Of a stretch of 64,000 bases of DNA, positions 36,312 through 49,222 are shown piece after piece (within the stretch, counting starts at the first letter, position 1; each line of letters starts with the position of its first letter). This DNA comes from Hansfordia pulvinata (taxonomy: Eukaryota; Ascomycota; Sordariomycetes; Xylariales), in NCBI GenBank assembly GCA_006538405.1, contig BJKQ01000019.1, positions 372,001-436,000 on the forward strand. Direction: 5' to 3'. A program made the position numbers and the translations under genes. The notes below the pieces were generated by a model, which saw nothing but the letters and a program-made list of their open reading frames with translations, made no database searches and was not told the DNA's origin.

Positions 36312-36921
36312 TTGTCGTGGTCACATACTGGCCCTCTTAATTTGACCAGCACAGCCAAGCCCACTAGGTGCGTTCAGGTATCAAGTACAGGAATGACCGG
36401 TTCAGCGCATATGGACAGACAGAAGCCAAGTGCATCTCGCGTCTTGAGGGAAATCAAGCCATGTAGTGGAGCGAGGTGACGAAACACGTCTGGAGAAACG
36501 GGCTTGGGCCGCTGAAGCACAGCACAGGGCAGCTCGATGGCTCCTGGCGCACGACGCATTACGCTGGTCAAAATCCTGAATGGCGGCGCGAGGCTCTAGA
36601 GAGCGAGCAGAATGCCACAGTCTGCCGATGACCTGAGAGCGGTAAGTATCGGCTGCCCTCCAAGACACCGGCTTAGCGGCGATTGCAGGCAGGTGGGTGG
36701 CAATAGCCTGAGTGATGCGGGCGCATACCTCAAGTGCGGGCGCGACAGCGTGGAAATGTACAATATTTGCATTGATGCCGCTGGACACGATCATAGGTCA
36801 AGTTAGATTTACACGAAATTCGGCCATACAGAAGAGAATACTCCAGTGTGCCGTTCTTGAGATCCCGCCGGCCACTTTCCCCCTTGTGGGCACGGCTGTA
36901 GGTTGGCGGGCATCGGCCACA
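36312..36921. other. Convergent intergenic region
   Basis: Lies between the 3' ends of the NLR (plus) and Dpl1 (minus). No gene or repeat seen. Confidence 0.6.
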
Positions 36922-38099
36922 TCACGTCTTGTACAGCATGTCAAGAAACCCGCGGGCCAGGTCGACGACAATGGCCTTGTTGGGCAGGCTGCCGGCGACG
37001 CCGTACAGGGCGGCCGAGTCGCCCATGGCGGAGCCGCGGGCGGCCTTGCCCTCGACGGCGCGGACGCGCTCCTTCTCGCGCTCGGCCTCGACGACGGCCT
37101 CAAGGTCAGCGACTAGGCGCTCCCAGACGGGGACGATGGGCTTGGTGACGGCAACGTGCATGGCGGGGGGGCTCTGCAGGGCGTTGAGGTGCCAGCCGCG
37201 GGCGGACATGGCGTCGGCAATGTCGTAGATGTTGAGGTTGCGGGCGGTGAAGGCGACGACGGAGACGAGGGGGCGCCCCACGACGCTCAGCTCGGCGCCG
37301 AGCACGGGCGAGTTGGCGAGGCTCTCGGCGATCTTCTTGGTCGTGCCGACGATCTGGACGCACGCGTCGAGGTACCCGGCCTCGCCGACGCGCATCATGC
37401 TGGCCCAGCAGCCGGCGATCAGGGCGCCCGGGCGGGAGCCGGCGATGCCCGGGGATGCGTAGACGCCGCCCGACCAGTCCGGGGACACAAAGTACTGGTA
37501 GGTGCGCAGCTCCTGGGAGCGGTACAGGACGGTGGAGTTACCCTTGGGAGCGAAGCCATACTTGTGCGTGTCGCAGGAGATGGAGGTGACGCCCTTGAGG
37601 CGGAAGTCGAAGGGCTCGCTGTCGAAGCCGGCCCTCTCGAGGAAGGGGACGAGGAACGAGCCCAGGCAGCAGTCCACGTGGAGGGGGACCCGCCGCTTGA
37701 GGGCCAGCCGGGACAGGGCGGCGATGTCGTCGATGATGCCGTGAGGGAAATTCGGCGCCGAGCCCACCAGCAGGACCGTGTTGGAGTTGATGAGGCGCGA
37801 GACCCGGTGGACGTCGACCTGGTACGCGGGCGCGGGGCAGGCGACGAGGTGGACCTTGATGCCGAAGTACTCGCCAGCCTTGCGGAACGCGGTGTGGCCC
37901 GTCTCGGGCAGGATCCTGGCGTTGGGGCGTGAGTGATTTTGAGTCTTGCGCGGGGCAGGCAGGGGCTGAGCGAGGGGCAGCAATGATTATGGTGGCGCTG
38001 GGGAGGGCCGCAGCAGGGGGTGGGGTGGGGATGAGTGCTTACATTTCCGGCTCCGTGACGCCTCTCTCGACCAGGGCCTTTTGCCTTGCACTGAGGCAG

Positions 38100-38131
<32 letters not shown>

Positions 38132-38885
38132 AGAGACACCGGCGGCGGTCGGGGGCGCGTGGAATAGGGTTAGGACCATGGCGACGACCTCGGCTTCCAT
38201 CTTTCTGACGCCGGGGAAGACGTCGGGATGGATGGGGTTGGCGACGGTGAATTTCCCATAGGCCTCTGTCTGCAGGGCCAGCAGGCTATCCTCGCCGTGA
38301 TAGACGGCGCCTGAGACGTAGCCGTCCTCCAGCGGCTATGGTCCATGGTCGCGAGAGCGTCGAGCTCCTTCTTCAGGGCCTCCTCGGACCAGCCCTCCTT
38401 GGGCAGGACGGTATGGGTGGTGGCGCCGGAGGGGACGACCTTGGCCTGCATCTTGGCGAGGGCCTCGCTGACCTGTTTCCGGACCTGGGTGCGAATGCCC
38501 GGGGCGCGCAGGAAGTATCCGTAGAGGACGCGGCGGACGTGGTGGTATAGCTGGGCGAGGGAGCCCAAGATGCCGCGGCCCTTAAGCTGGCGGAAAGAGC
38601 GGCGGACGAGGCGCCAGACAAAGAAGAAGAAGACGACATTCTTGAGGCTAGACGAGGGCGGTCAGCAGAGAAGCCACTGGTAGCGGTAGCAGCATCAACG
38701 ACGATGGAATTATCGAGGCGAGGACTCGGAAGAGAAAGGCCGCGGCGACGACGGCCGCGGCGACGACGATCACGGCGGACTCACAGGTCGAGGTTCAGCA
38801 GCTGCAGATGGTCGGCGGGGCGCGAGCGCTTGACCGTATTGAAGCTCTCGCGCAGGCTGACGGGCATCCGCGACGAGCCCGGCAT
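36922..38885 (-). CDS. DPL1: Sphingosine-1-phosphate lyase Dpl1, one frame break
   Basis: PLP enzyme of the ER membrane that cleaves long-chain base phosphates, ending sphingolipid breakdown. Exons: 38885-38785, 38647-38043 and 37915-36922; introns of 137 and 127 nt with GTGAGT and GTAAGC donors. The N-terminus [20 protein letters not shown] precedes a hydrophobic anchor [12 protein letters not shown]. Catalytic landmarks: the HPDVFPG and [14 protein letters not shown] blocks, [36 protein letters not shown], and the Schiff-base Lys in [35 protein letters not shown] follows. ATMDHSRW and [14 protein letters not shown] are in different frames: one base is missing around 38326-38335, most simply in the CC pairs of CCGTCCTCCAG. 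With it the gene gives 566 aa, a normal length, so the enzyme is probably functional. Confidence 0.9.
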
Positions 38886-38888
38886 GGT

Positions 38889-39188
38889 GGGCAGCACGAA
38901 CTAAGATTCAGCCCCGAGTAGGGCGTGGCGAGGGCAGGCCGAGGTTTGGGTGGCCCAAGGCAGAGTCGACGATGCCGTTGTGGATGGCGTGGGGCGCGGG
39001 AGACTCGAGCAACGCTCGCTCGATCGCTCGCTCGCTCCGGGCAGCACGAACTAAGATTCAGCCCCAGGTAGGGCGTGGCGAGGGCAGGCCGAGGTTTGGG
39101 TGGCCCAAGGCAGAGACGACGATGTCGTTGTGGATGACGTGGGGCGCAGGAGACTGGAGCGACGCTCGCTCGCTCGCTCTGGGCATCA
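38889..39188. repeat. 150-bp tandem duplication upstream of Dpl1
   Basis: The block from GGGCAGCACGAACTAAGATT is repeated once with a period of 150 bp (38889 and 39039), with scattered substitutions; copy 2 is slightly shorter in its CTCG run. A third partial start, GGGCATCACG, follows at about 39181. Copy 1 begins four bases upstream of the Dpl1 ATG, so the duplicated unit is the Dpl1 leader and proximal promoter, ending in a CTCG-rich run. Confidence 0.88.
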
Positions 39189-42100
39189 CGTGCCTGCCCA
39201 GGGCTGTTCTTTACGTCCGCCTGCTAGGCGCTCAGCAAGGGCGCGGCAGAGTCGACGGCTGTACGAGTATGAGAAGCGGGCGGCGCAGCAACGACGTTGA
39301 ACTCGACTGCCTGGAGGAAGGAGGCGACCAGGCAAGACAGTGGAGGGTGATTGGTGAGATTCAAGGTCGCCTCCGGGTGGCTGCGGTGGCGGGTTGGGGC
39401 GGGAGTCCGTCTCCTCGTAGAGTGAAGGTGTCGTTTCGTTTGAGGCCTACTACTCGTACGCGCATGTAAGTGCGGGACTTCTCTGGCCAGGTACCTCGGC
39501 CGATACAGTACCTGTTCAATGTACCTTGTACGCCCATCACCACCTTAGGAGTACATGTCTTAGGTAACCTCACACATGCGGACAGATTACATAACCTAGA
39601 TACCTAAGTTAGGTAGGTGCTATCTAGGTCCGTAATTGCCTTCCCTATCCGATCCGTCCCTACAAAGATTCATCTCTTGCAGGGTATATCCGTTCGTCAG
39701 CGCAGTCGTATCGCCGGTTCGTGTCATCGCGTGCATTCAATCCCCACGTAGAGACTGGAGCAAACCTTTCGTCCCCAGTGGCGAGTGGCAGGGAATGAAG
39801 AACCCCAGGCATTGACCGAGTACGCTGACAAAACGGATGGATGGGGCTGCGGTGGAAACATGAAGGAGGCGCGCCGTAGCGCGTATCCCGACACCATTAC
39901 TGTCCACCTTGACGCCCCCCCTGTGCTGGAATTGACTCTATTATGATCAATACTCGAAAAGCTTCATACTTGTGTTCATGGGAAGGGAGGGGGCTCCAGA
40001 TTTCGGTACATCGAGTGGCGTCGGGCCGCCGACAAGGGCATCGGGATACGAGTACGCGCCGCGGAGACACGCACACGGCCACGTACACGGACAAGAGGAA
40101 ACTAGAACGGACCCATTCCGGCCGCTCACATGTCGCACAGCCATACTCCGTACGGGTACACCCAGATGCCGAGGCTCGGGAACGCACGCGCAAGAATCTC
40201 GGCTTGTTCTGGGTGGCTGCGCGCCGAACGAACCCGATCGCGAATAAGAGAGTACGGATGCCCCGCAAGGCTACTCGTCCTTGAGCCACCTGCTACCCTG
40301 ATACTCAAGCAAAGGGGACCCAGGTCTGTGGGACTCTGGGGAATGAAATGGACATGAGTACGAGTAGGTAAAGTAGGTGCCTGATATTTCGCGATCTTGG
40401 ACGGGCCCGCCACCTGTTCCAATTTTAGAGAACCCGTGGCGGCGCCGCGGTGGTGGACACCTCCGCACCACAATAACCCCTCCAAAGGCGCGACGCTATG
40501 AGTAAGGTAGGTAGGTACCTAACCTAGGTCAACGGAAGAGGATTTCAGGTGAGCAGACGCCGCCAAAGGCTTCAGCCTTCCGGAGGCCATCGTCGGCTCG
40601 ACGCAGCCGGGCGCTCACTTTCCACCTCTACCCGGGAACAAATGTGATTCCATGTATGAGGGCTAACTTGGCCTTGACTGCACCCAGTGATTTCGAATAA
40701 TTCTGGCCACCATGCCAACCCACAGCACGCCTTCCCATTCATTGCCATTTCAGTTTCAAATTCGGGGACCATTCAGGGGGGTGGTGGCGGCGGCGCGCAA
40801 GGGGGCTATCTTCAGATACACATGCGACGCGGCGGTGCCTTATGGGCGCTGACAATTATTTTCCAAGTTGGGCATGACCCAGCCCGGCTGCACTTATTTG
40901 TATATGAGTCCTGGAAGAGCAAGTAGTACGTCGTCAAGTTGCCAATACTCGAATAAGGATCCAATCTACTCGTAGACGGCGTGTCGTCATGCCTCAGTGA
41001 GTGCTGACCAAGTTTTCCTTGGCAAGAAAGAGAAGAGGAGAGGGCGTACGAGTATGCGGATTCCTGGGCCGGGGAAATCGGCAGCGCGGCAATTGGTCTC
41101 GAGCGTTTATTCGTTCATTCATTGAGAATCCTTCGTCGCCATGGCCACCGCTCGGCGAAAGTGTATCCGTATCGTATGGCAGAGAGTCTACGTAGTGTGT
41201 GCTCGGAGAGTGCCGAGCCCGGATTGCGCGAGGCGACACTGCGCAGAACCGCCGATTAATGTCCGAGAACAGAGAACCAGGGCCTTGTACGGGGGGCGCA
41301 ATGAAGAAGGAAACCCTTCTCTTTCACGCGCCTGTATGACCAGCGACAAATCCTCGCCACGCGCCTTGATGACCATCAACAAAGCCGCCGGTGTTATCGC
41401 CCGCTCTGCCCGAGAACGCCGTCAGAAGCCGACGCGGAATTGTCTTCACCAAGCGCGTACTAGTTAGGTGCGATCCTGACTGAGCTTCCGTCCCCACACC
41501 AGTCCGCCGCCCACCTGCGAGCCACTGCTCAACGTGAAACTGGTGAGCGCAGAACAAAGGCAAAGGCGAGAGGCGACCACCCAGAGGATGGCGACCAGAA
41601 AGAAGATATGGCGACCAAAAGAAGATGGCGACCGGAAAAATGGCGCGAGCCAGGCGACCCCTCGCCCCATCGTGCGCCGGCAGCAACCACCCTCTCCGGC
41701 TCCGCGCTCTCTGGGTCACTGCTGTGTCAGCTCCTTGCCACCCATGCCCCGAAGCGCGGTCGGCTGCGAGATGCAAGAGTGCTGCCTGCCGTGCAATGTT
41801 GCCTCTTCGCCGGTGGATTGCCAGAGACGCCAACTTCGATAGGCTGAGGCTGCATGCGCCCGTCTCCCCCAACGTCCCTTCCATGGACCTCAGAACTCGG
41901 CCATGCGGCGCCCGGACTGCGCGAGGCCTCGGCCCCCCTTTTCTCGCCAGCATCTCTGCGATCCGCCGCCGGTACGAGTACGCCACCCATTCATACCGAA
42001 TTCGCCCGCCCCCAACCGCATCCACGGCTACCGTCTTGCCCCCGCCGATATCATTCTTGTCCCATGTCATGAGCGGGACGAAAATTTGCTTCGCCCGAGT

Positions 42101-42349
42101 GTGAGCCCACCCATCGGCCGCCTCGTGTGGAACACCATGTGCTGGGGGGAAGGGAGGGGGGCTTCTTGGCGCCCCTCCCCCATTTTCTCGCCCAAACTTG
42201 ACCCAGTGGCGAGTCTCTATTCGAGGCCCTAGGACCCCGAGCCCCTACCTAAGGTGAGGTAGGTATGTATCGAGTCGCACGATACCGAGCTGCCGGTGTT
42301 GCTGCGAGTCAGCCAGTTCCTCGTCCGCGCCCGCGCATGGATCGCCAAC

Positions 42350-42356
42350 TATATAG
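42350..42356 (+). promoter_or_regulatory. TATA-like box of the secreted-protein gene
   Basis: TATATAG about 180 bp upstream of the ATG at 42532, followed by a pyrimidine-rich leader (42410-42530). Position and sequence suit a core promoter. Confidence 0.5.
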
Positions 42357-42531
42357 CTCTTCTCGATCCCACGTCCAGAGGAGACTGGGATAGTTCACAG
42401 CACAGCAACAATTCCAGCCTCTCCCGCCCCCGCTGCTCTCGCGCCTACCACTCAACATCCAACGACATCAACGACATCAACCCGAGCCATCCTCAGCCTC
42501 CCACCTTCTCTCTCACGCTCTCTTCTTCAAG

Positions 42532-43185
42532 ATGCGCTTCCTCAACCTGCTGGCCGTTGGCCTGCCCGTCATCGGCAATGTCGGTGTCTCTGCCCTCGCG
42601 CTCCCCGAGCAGGTGGACGTCATCAACCGCCTGCAGGCTCGAGGCACCTGTCACCTGAGTGCCATAGGATACTGCGCCAATGTAAAGAGATCCGTCGAGC
42701 CTGGAGCTTTTCCTCTCGTGGCCCGGATGCCGGAGCAGTCGTGTCTCGATGACAAGCTGACTCAGTGCGAGGTCGATTTCGGAACCATGGAGAAGATGCT
42801 CAACAAATGGCTAAAGCACCCGCTGGTTGACGACAACAGAGTAAACTTCAGAAATGCCATGGATGACTTCTCTACCGCCCTCAGGGCTGCTTCCAAGGAG
42901 TACCGCGAGGCGGTAGACCAGAGGGCTGGGCTCCAGACGCAAACCGCACAGAGACTGGCCGGCCTCGTCCTCCGCGCCGGTCGCGGTCGGAGCAGCCGAC
43001 GCCTCCCTGCTATCGCCGGGAGAATTCTTGAGAGTTTCCGGGATGGAGAGCAGATGGCGAAGGCGGTCGTCGGGCCGGACTTCAACGCCGCGATGGACGT
43101 TATCGACACTGGCTTGCAGCAGCTCTACGAGGTTCTCCAGGAGGTGGCCCCCGCGATCGCACTCTACCAAATAATCATGGACTGA
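42532..43185 (+). CDS. Small secreted protein, unknown function
   Basis: Intronless, 217 aa. I do not recognise a family. Residues 1-23 are a signal peptide (MRFLNLLAVGLPVIGNVGVSALA). The mature part has four cysteines in two pairs (TCHLSAIGYC near 39-48; SCLDDKLTQC near 70-79), enough for two disulfides. The rest is helical and amphipathic: DFGTMEKMLNKWLKH, NAMDDFSTALRAASKEYREAVDQR, an Arg-rich basic stretch (RAGRGRSSRRL), then AMDVIDTGLQQLYEVLQEVAPAI. It stands alone at the edge of a 13-kb gene-poor region. Secretion, small size and paired cysteines suit an effector-like or hydrophobin-unrelated extracellular protein, but nothing proves it. Confidence 0.8.
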   Translation: MRFLNLLAVGLPVIGNVGVSALALPEQVDVINRLQARGTCHLSAIGYCANVKRSVEPGAFPLVARMPEQSCLDDKLTQCEVDFGTMEKMLNKWLKHPLVDDNRVNFRNAMDDFSTALRAASKEYREAVDQRAGLQTQTAQRLAGLVLRAGRGRSSRRLPAIAGRILESFRDGEQMAKAVVGPDFNAAMDVIDTGLQQLYEVLQEVAPAIALYQIIMD

Positions 43186-46100
43186 GTGGTTGCAAAGGCA
43201 GGGCCCCCTTTCATATATACAGAGTACAGCAGTACGAGTATGGGTTGAAAAGGCTTTGGGGGAGGTGTCTGTCCCAAGTGACAACCAGTCGAAAGAAGGC
43301 GGAAATGAACGAGGGGAACCGGCGACTACTTACTGTCTTCACGATAACGAAGGCGGTATTTCATTCGATCGGTGGGAATTAACAGAAAAAACGGTTGCAA
43401 GGAGTACAGAGTGGATCAAGCATTTACAGGAGTGACGGATATGTTTACTAGATGGAATTAGATTGGGCAATAGACGAATTGCTAATGTGTTTGGCTTAGC
43501 TACCTACCTAACCTACTTGCCCTTGTTCATGTCGAAGTACCAGTAACTGGGAGCCTCATTCGTGATTCATCAACCATACGTGTAGACGCTGTGAGTAGAA
43601 CCGACTCTGTATGCCGCTCATGAGCACCACACATTATGATTTGAGAAGCATGGGATGCAGAGGTGCCGTGTTCAAGACAGCCGACAGCCAGCCGCTTGGG
43701 TTCTGATGGCATACTGAGAGTCTGCATTAGTCACCGACTTGATACCTTGTAGAAATGGTCTGAGCCCTGACACGACAACCCCAGAGCTCCTCGCGGGAAC
43801 GAACGGGCTTTATCTGAGAGTCATTGTCTATCTACGTGGCTAGACTGAATGCTCGCGAGTCACCAGGTTCCGGAAGAGCCCTCGAAAGAACGCAGATACC
43901 CGCTCCAGGCTCAAAGAGAGCTGTGATGCCTCTGTCGATACAATGAATAGCCCTTTCCTACGCACAGCACACGCCTAGCACGCACAGATTATCCCTCGAG
44001 GGCTGCTGTGCTCTGTTCGAAGACTCCCCATCCTTCCGAGCAGTCAATGGCATGCCCGGACCGACAGTATTGCAACTTGCAGTTGAAGTGGTAGCTCCAG
44101 CTTGCTCCCAATCCACTCCATACATCACGGCCAAGTCACTGGGCCTGTCAATCTTTGCTCCCAAGTAAAGTCGAGGAGTTGGCCATCTCCTTGTCACCAC
44201 GTGCTGGAGTTCACGAGATCCTGCACTCAGCATCTGTCTCAACAGACGAGTCGACCACCAACGACTGCGCCCTCTTCACCCGACTCGTCGTGATGAGTCA
44301 CGCCACACTGGTTGGCCAGTTCTCCGTCTACCGGAGAGCAGCCAGGCCCGCTCAAGGCTTCGCTCTGGCCGGGCGGCTTTCCAGCCCTCCACATCCATCG
44401 GGCGGTAAGGCATTCTCCCGCCGGAACAGGCACACCGCCATGAGGTGCGGACCCTCCACAAACGACAAGCCGATAGGGCGGCTCCGTTGGGTTGGCCCTC
44501 CTCGCTCCCGTTGACCCTCCTCGCCCTCCAAAACCCCCGTACGAGTATTCGCCGCTCCCCTCACCAGTCTCTGTGTCTGTACAGCGGAGAAGCATGGCAC
44601 CTTGGGAGAAAGCGGGAATTCGGGCAGTCTGTACCTGCATATTTCACGCATGCGGTTCTCCACCTCCCACGCGCCACGTATATCCGGGAAGAGTCAGCCG
44701 CAGGGCGGAGGGCGCCGCCATTGGCCCGGTCGGGGGGTCTTTTCCTTCTTCTTCTTTTTTCCCCCTTCAGAGGTTTTTTTTCCCCTCTCTTCGGGCACCG
44801 AGAAAGCCAAGCCGGACTCGTGCGAGAGATCGCGGGTGAGAGATCTGTCATTCGCGGCCGTCGCGAATGGATGGCCCAGGCACCACCCCCCGCTGATTGG
44901 CAGGCTGGGTTGCACGGGTCGTCACGGGCCGGGTGATGGAAAGAAAGCATCGCGCATGGCCCCTCTTCCCGGCGAAGCGAGAGGCCACCCTGGGCGAGGT
45001 CCAGCTCGTGGCTTTCTCCAAAAGGGGGAGCTTGCCCGGGCCAGGAGAGGCTGTACTCGTACCCGACGTTGCTGCTGGGCCCCGGCGCCGAAGTGGGCAA
45101 GTCGCCCGGGCTGCAGCGCCATGTGGCCCTCGCGGATCAATGGATGTCGTTGCTGCGGTGGCACTCGGCCGGGTCTGTCACATGTCCACGCCGAGGTGGA
45201 CGGCAGATTCCCGCCTTGCCTACCTCACTTTGCACATGCACACCGAGGGCAACTGTTGGGCAGTCGAGTAGGTCACATTGAGAGTGTTTGCCAGAGCCCG
45301 GAAGGCTGTGTTGACGTGTCCCCAATGATCGCGATTCGACCCCTGGAAGTCCCTGGGAATCAGCAAACAGCCCCGCCCTCCGATTTGGATGGATTTTGAG
45401 CGTGGTGGGCAGTGATTGATGACGTCTCGTCAGACGGCAGGCGGCGAGGAGGAGGATGCAGCCAAGGTCGGATGCTGACGGGCCGGCCACTGGCCAGGCA
45501 GGGCACACCATGGGCGACCAGATCCAAAGGCGCCAGCCAGGTGCGGCTTGCTCGTAGCAGAGACGGCGCTTCGCCTCGCATCGCAGAAAACGAGCCGCCC
45601 ACGTCGTCGACGCAGCCCGCCAACCAGAGTCGAGGGCCTCACACCACCACCACCGCCGCATGTCAGGCACGAGGGACGCTTACTCCCGCCGCGCTTCCCA
45701 GCTCCTAGGTAGGTACTCTACTCGTACGCGCACTCGATCAGCTAGGGTCCCTGATGATGAATCTCTAACCGGTTGCAGCTCACAAACCAGGCGGCTGTGC
45801 GCCAGCCGTCCACACACACACCATCAGACGCTGGAGCAATCAGGAATCTGACATGACGTACTGCCCACCCAGCGGCCGGGCTGAGCTGACGGAAGAGCAT
45901 CGAGTTCGAGGACCGTTGCCGGGTGAGGGGAGGCGTTTTCCTCCCGGGAGGATGCGAGGGAGCGCCGGCGCAGGAATCTGTCTGTCAGCGACCGTCAGCA
46001 CGACCGGACCAGCCCTACGGCACTCGGAGTGTACTCGTACGTAACGAGTCACCCGTAACAGGCCTGACGAGAAAGCAAGGAAAGGGAAAAAACAAGAGCG

Positions 46101-48033
46101 AGCTAATGCAAGCCTAAGAAAGCGCAGCGGGCTGCTGCCGATCCCGCCGGCACCCAGGAGGCACAGAGTCGCCGGCAAGCCGACCCAATCACGTCGGGAG
46201 CGCAAAGGTGACAAATGGGGCCATGACACAACCGCGGCGCGCAACCGGCCTTCCTCTGTGATCTGTCAGAGGGCGGCCTTTGGGGTTGGGTTTGGGGGAA
46301 ACCGAGGAGGGAGGTGTGCCTGACCGACTGCGCCGACAGTGCCCCAGTCAGCAAGGACAGAAAGGACTCTGTCGGTGTGTGCCAGGCAGGTTTGCATGTG
46401 TTCCCGTAGCTGTCTCTCCAACCGGTGGGTGAGTCTGTCACGAGGGAATACCGAAATGGCCCAACGCTCGCGAAGAGGCTGGGCGCTCCTCCTACTCGGG
46501 TACACGTTAGGTAGATGTCTCTTTTGGTGTTGTTCCACTGCCTGCTCACATACCGCCACGTCGCTCGGCATCTGCTTGCAGTCGTGGCGCCACGACAAGA
46601 CGACCTACGAGTAACTCCCCCGATCACGAGCGACCACTCGCCCACCCGTTGTGCCTCAGGGTCCAAGGGCCAGCCCAGCCCAGCCCCTCCGCGCGCGAGG
46701 AAAACCAGCCAGCAACCCAGGCAGCGTCCGTCGCGGGCGGGAGCCGACGATGGATTGCTGACACGTCGGCAGCGCCCGAGGACCCTGATGAAGGATGGCA
46801 CCTACCTGCTCGTACGAGTACTCCCAAGCCCCGGAGACCTGGCTGCGGCAGCGGCGGGAGGAGCACGATACGCACGATCTAGGTAGTTGGTAGCAGATTG
46901 GGTTTGGAGGAGTTATGCAGCTTGGCTCCTTCGCATCAACGCGTCACATGGATCACTCATCATCACAGTCTCGACATGTCGAGGTCTCCGAGTACTCGTA
47001 CTCGTAGTCTCTGTGAGCCAGCAGCGCGGTCGTTGCCCCCCGGCGGGCCGGGGGCTTGTCGAGTTGGGTCGGTCTGGGGCTGGGACGAGGAGGTCGGCAA
47101 CGATGGAGGATTCGACACGCCCAGCCCGTCCACACCTCCATGTATTTACCAAGCAAGCAAGCAACCTGGAAAGGGACATGTGCTACCTACTGGCTGGCAA
47201 AGACAATGTTTCTTGATCCTGCGGCCCGCCACGCTGCCACGCCCCACGCCGCGACCGTTGCAAGGGCTGACAAGGGCTGAGTACTCTCCTTCACCGTCAT
47301 TCGAGCAGGAATCCCGAGGCTGGTCGTGTTGGCGGGTTATCGCTTCTGCTGCTGCTGCTGCTGCGGGCTTGCAGGCGGTAAGGGAACAAGATCATGTCAC
47401 GTCACGTCACGGCTTGCTGCTGACTGCTGCAGGGTGCCTCTGCGGACTCACGGGCAGGTCCCTCGCAGTCATCGCAGCAGGCTGTGAGCGTCACTCGCAG
47501 GATGATGCCGGGCCAATCTCGCCTCCCTGTTTGGAGGCTCCCCGTAGCTTCGGCTCTCCCCGTGAGGATGCGCTCTCTGTCGGTCTGTCTCGCCCTCCCC
47601 TTTCGGAACGATCAACACCGACATATGGCACGGCGGCGTACGGAGCAGGGGGGCGGGGGGCACTCGTACGAAATAGGCGCCTGCGGGCACCCGTTTGGGA
47701 TCGCATCAGATCAGGCAGGGCAGGGCAGGACAAGGCGCTCGCTCGGCGTTCGCAAGGGTGAGGAAAGGGCGCGATGTTATGTTCATGGCCGTTGCTCGTG
47801 GTCATGCTCATGCGTGGCACGTACGAGCACTCACCAGGTACGTGTACGCGTACTGGTAGGCACTCCGCTTACCAACCCGGCAGGGAGGGCAGAGGGAGGA
47901 AGGGGAGAGCCGAGCCTTGTCACTGAAAGGCCGATTGTTGGCTCATGCATGCATCGTGACCGAAGACTGCAGCCTCACCAAATCGAGGACACGGCCACAA
48001 CCTCGCGCAAGCCACCCAACACGACGACAGCTC

Positions 48034-48073
48034 TGTGTGTGCATGTGTGTGCATGTGTGTGTGTGTGTGTGTG

Positions 48074-48116
<43 letters not shown>
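48034..48116 (+). repeat. GT dinucleotide array
   Basis: About 40 GT units, interrupted three times by GCATGT. Could form Z-DNA. Open frames across it are translated repeat and not genes. Confidence 0.95.
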
Positions 48117-48120
<4 letters not shown>

Positions 48121-49200
48121 TCAGGGGGGGAGCCTTGCCCTGACAGAGTCTCACCGGCCCCGCAGAACGAGACATGGGTGTGCGAGCGAGGGCCATCGAC
48201 TTCTTCCAGAAACCCATGTCTCCCCGTGCCATCCCTGGGCGCTGGCGCCGGCGTATCGCTTCGCTCCTCGTGCGGCGCGGTGCCACGGTGCGTGCCTCCC
48301 CCCCGGGCCGGGGACCTGATCTGCCCCTCCCTCTGGCGATCGCCGATTGTTTGTCCATTGTTTGGAGGTGGCCAAGGCGTGTGCGTGCGTGCGTCACTGC
48401 AGCTGACAAGAAGGCGGGACGAACGTGGACGATTACAAAAATAAACAAAGAATAAAAGATCATCACCACCATCGCCGTGATAAGAAGAGAAAAGAGAAAT
48501 CAACAGGAATAGCCTGAACAATAACACACAGATCTGCCTGTGAAACCCGGACGTGCACTTCACACGGCGTTCCCCATCCCTACCTGTGCCTGAGTGATGC
48601 GGGCTCGCGACTCTGTCGACGAGACAGACAGACAGACAAAAAACACACACCACACAGACAGGGAGCAGGGGCTGCGAGTAACGCCCGAGCGTTGTGGCTG
48701 CGGAGAGGCGTTGCACAGGCGGCCGGGGAAAACGCCAACGGCTTTCTCGTTGGTTCTGTTTCGTTCCTTCCAGTCTGCTGGGGGTCTTTTTTTTTTCTTT
48801 TTTTTTTTTCTTGGCTCCCCTCCCTCGCTCCCAGCCGACGAGCCTGGTTCGGCTCGTTCGGTCCGAAGAGGATACCTCCGGTACGTGTAGGTACTCGTAG
48901 AGCGGGAGCCATAGGCGCGACTTATTAGGCACCTGCGAGTCCCACCATAACCCGCAACCCGGGAGTCCAGCCAGCGCCACAAACACACCCGCCCGTGGAC
49001 ATACGATTACTCACACAAACACCATCGTGACCGGCAAGTACCAAGTACTATACTGGCTGCGGAGGGTTGCCCAGGCTCGGTAGCCCCCCCTGCGGAGGTT
49101 CTTGACTCGCCGAGACTGCCTGCGCTTACCTACGAGTAACTCGGTCGCGCCTCGGGAGAAAAAAAAAAAGAACACCAGCAGTACGAGTAACGGAGTAGCA

Positions 49201-49222
49201 GAGAGAGAGAGAGAGAGAGAGA
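49201..49222 (+). repeat. GA dinucleotide run
   Basis: Eleven GA units. A TACGAGTA octamer lies at 49182, just before it. Confidence 0.9.

Larger units (their letters stand above)
38886..42531. other. Intergenic, Dpl1 to secreted protein
   Basis: Starts with a 150-bp tandem duplication (38889-39188). At 39480-39640, 40500-40530 and 42240-42265 there are clusters of ACCTAGGT/ACCTACCT-type words. Seven TACTCGTA/TACGAGTA octamers occur between 39262 and 41973. No gene recognised; a TATA-like box at 42350 belongs to the secreted-protein gene. Confidence 0.55.

Noticed and set aside
37156..37932. 258-codon open frame antisense to Dpl1
   Set aside because: Shadow frame caused by the strong third-position GC bias of the Dpl1 coding strand; Val/Gly/Ala/Asp-rich with no domain.
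47484..48986. Open frames running through the GT array
   Set aside because: Cys/Val or Thr/His alternation is translated GT/CA repeat and not protein sequence.
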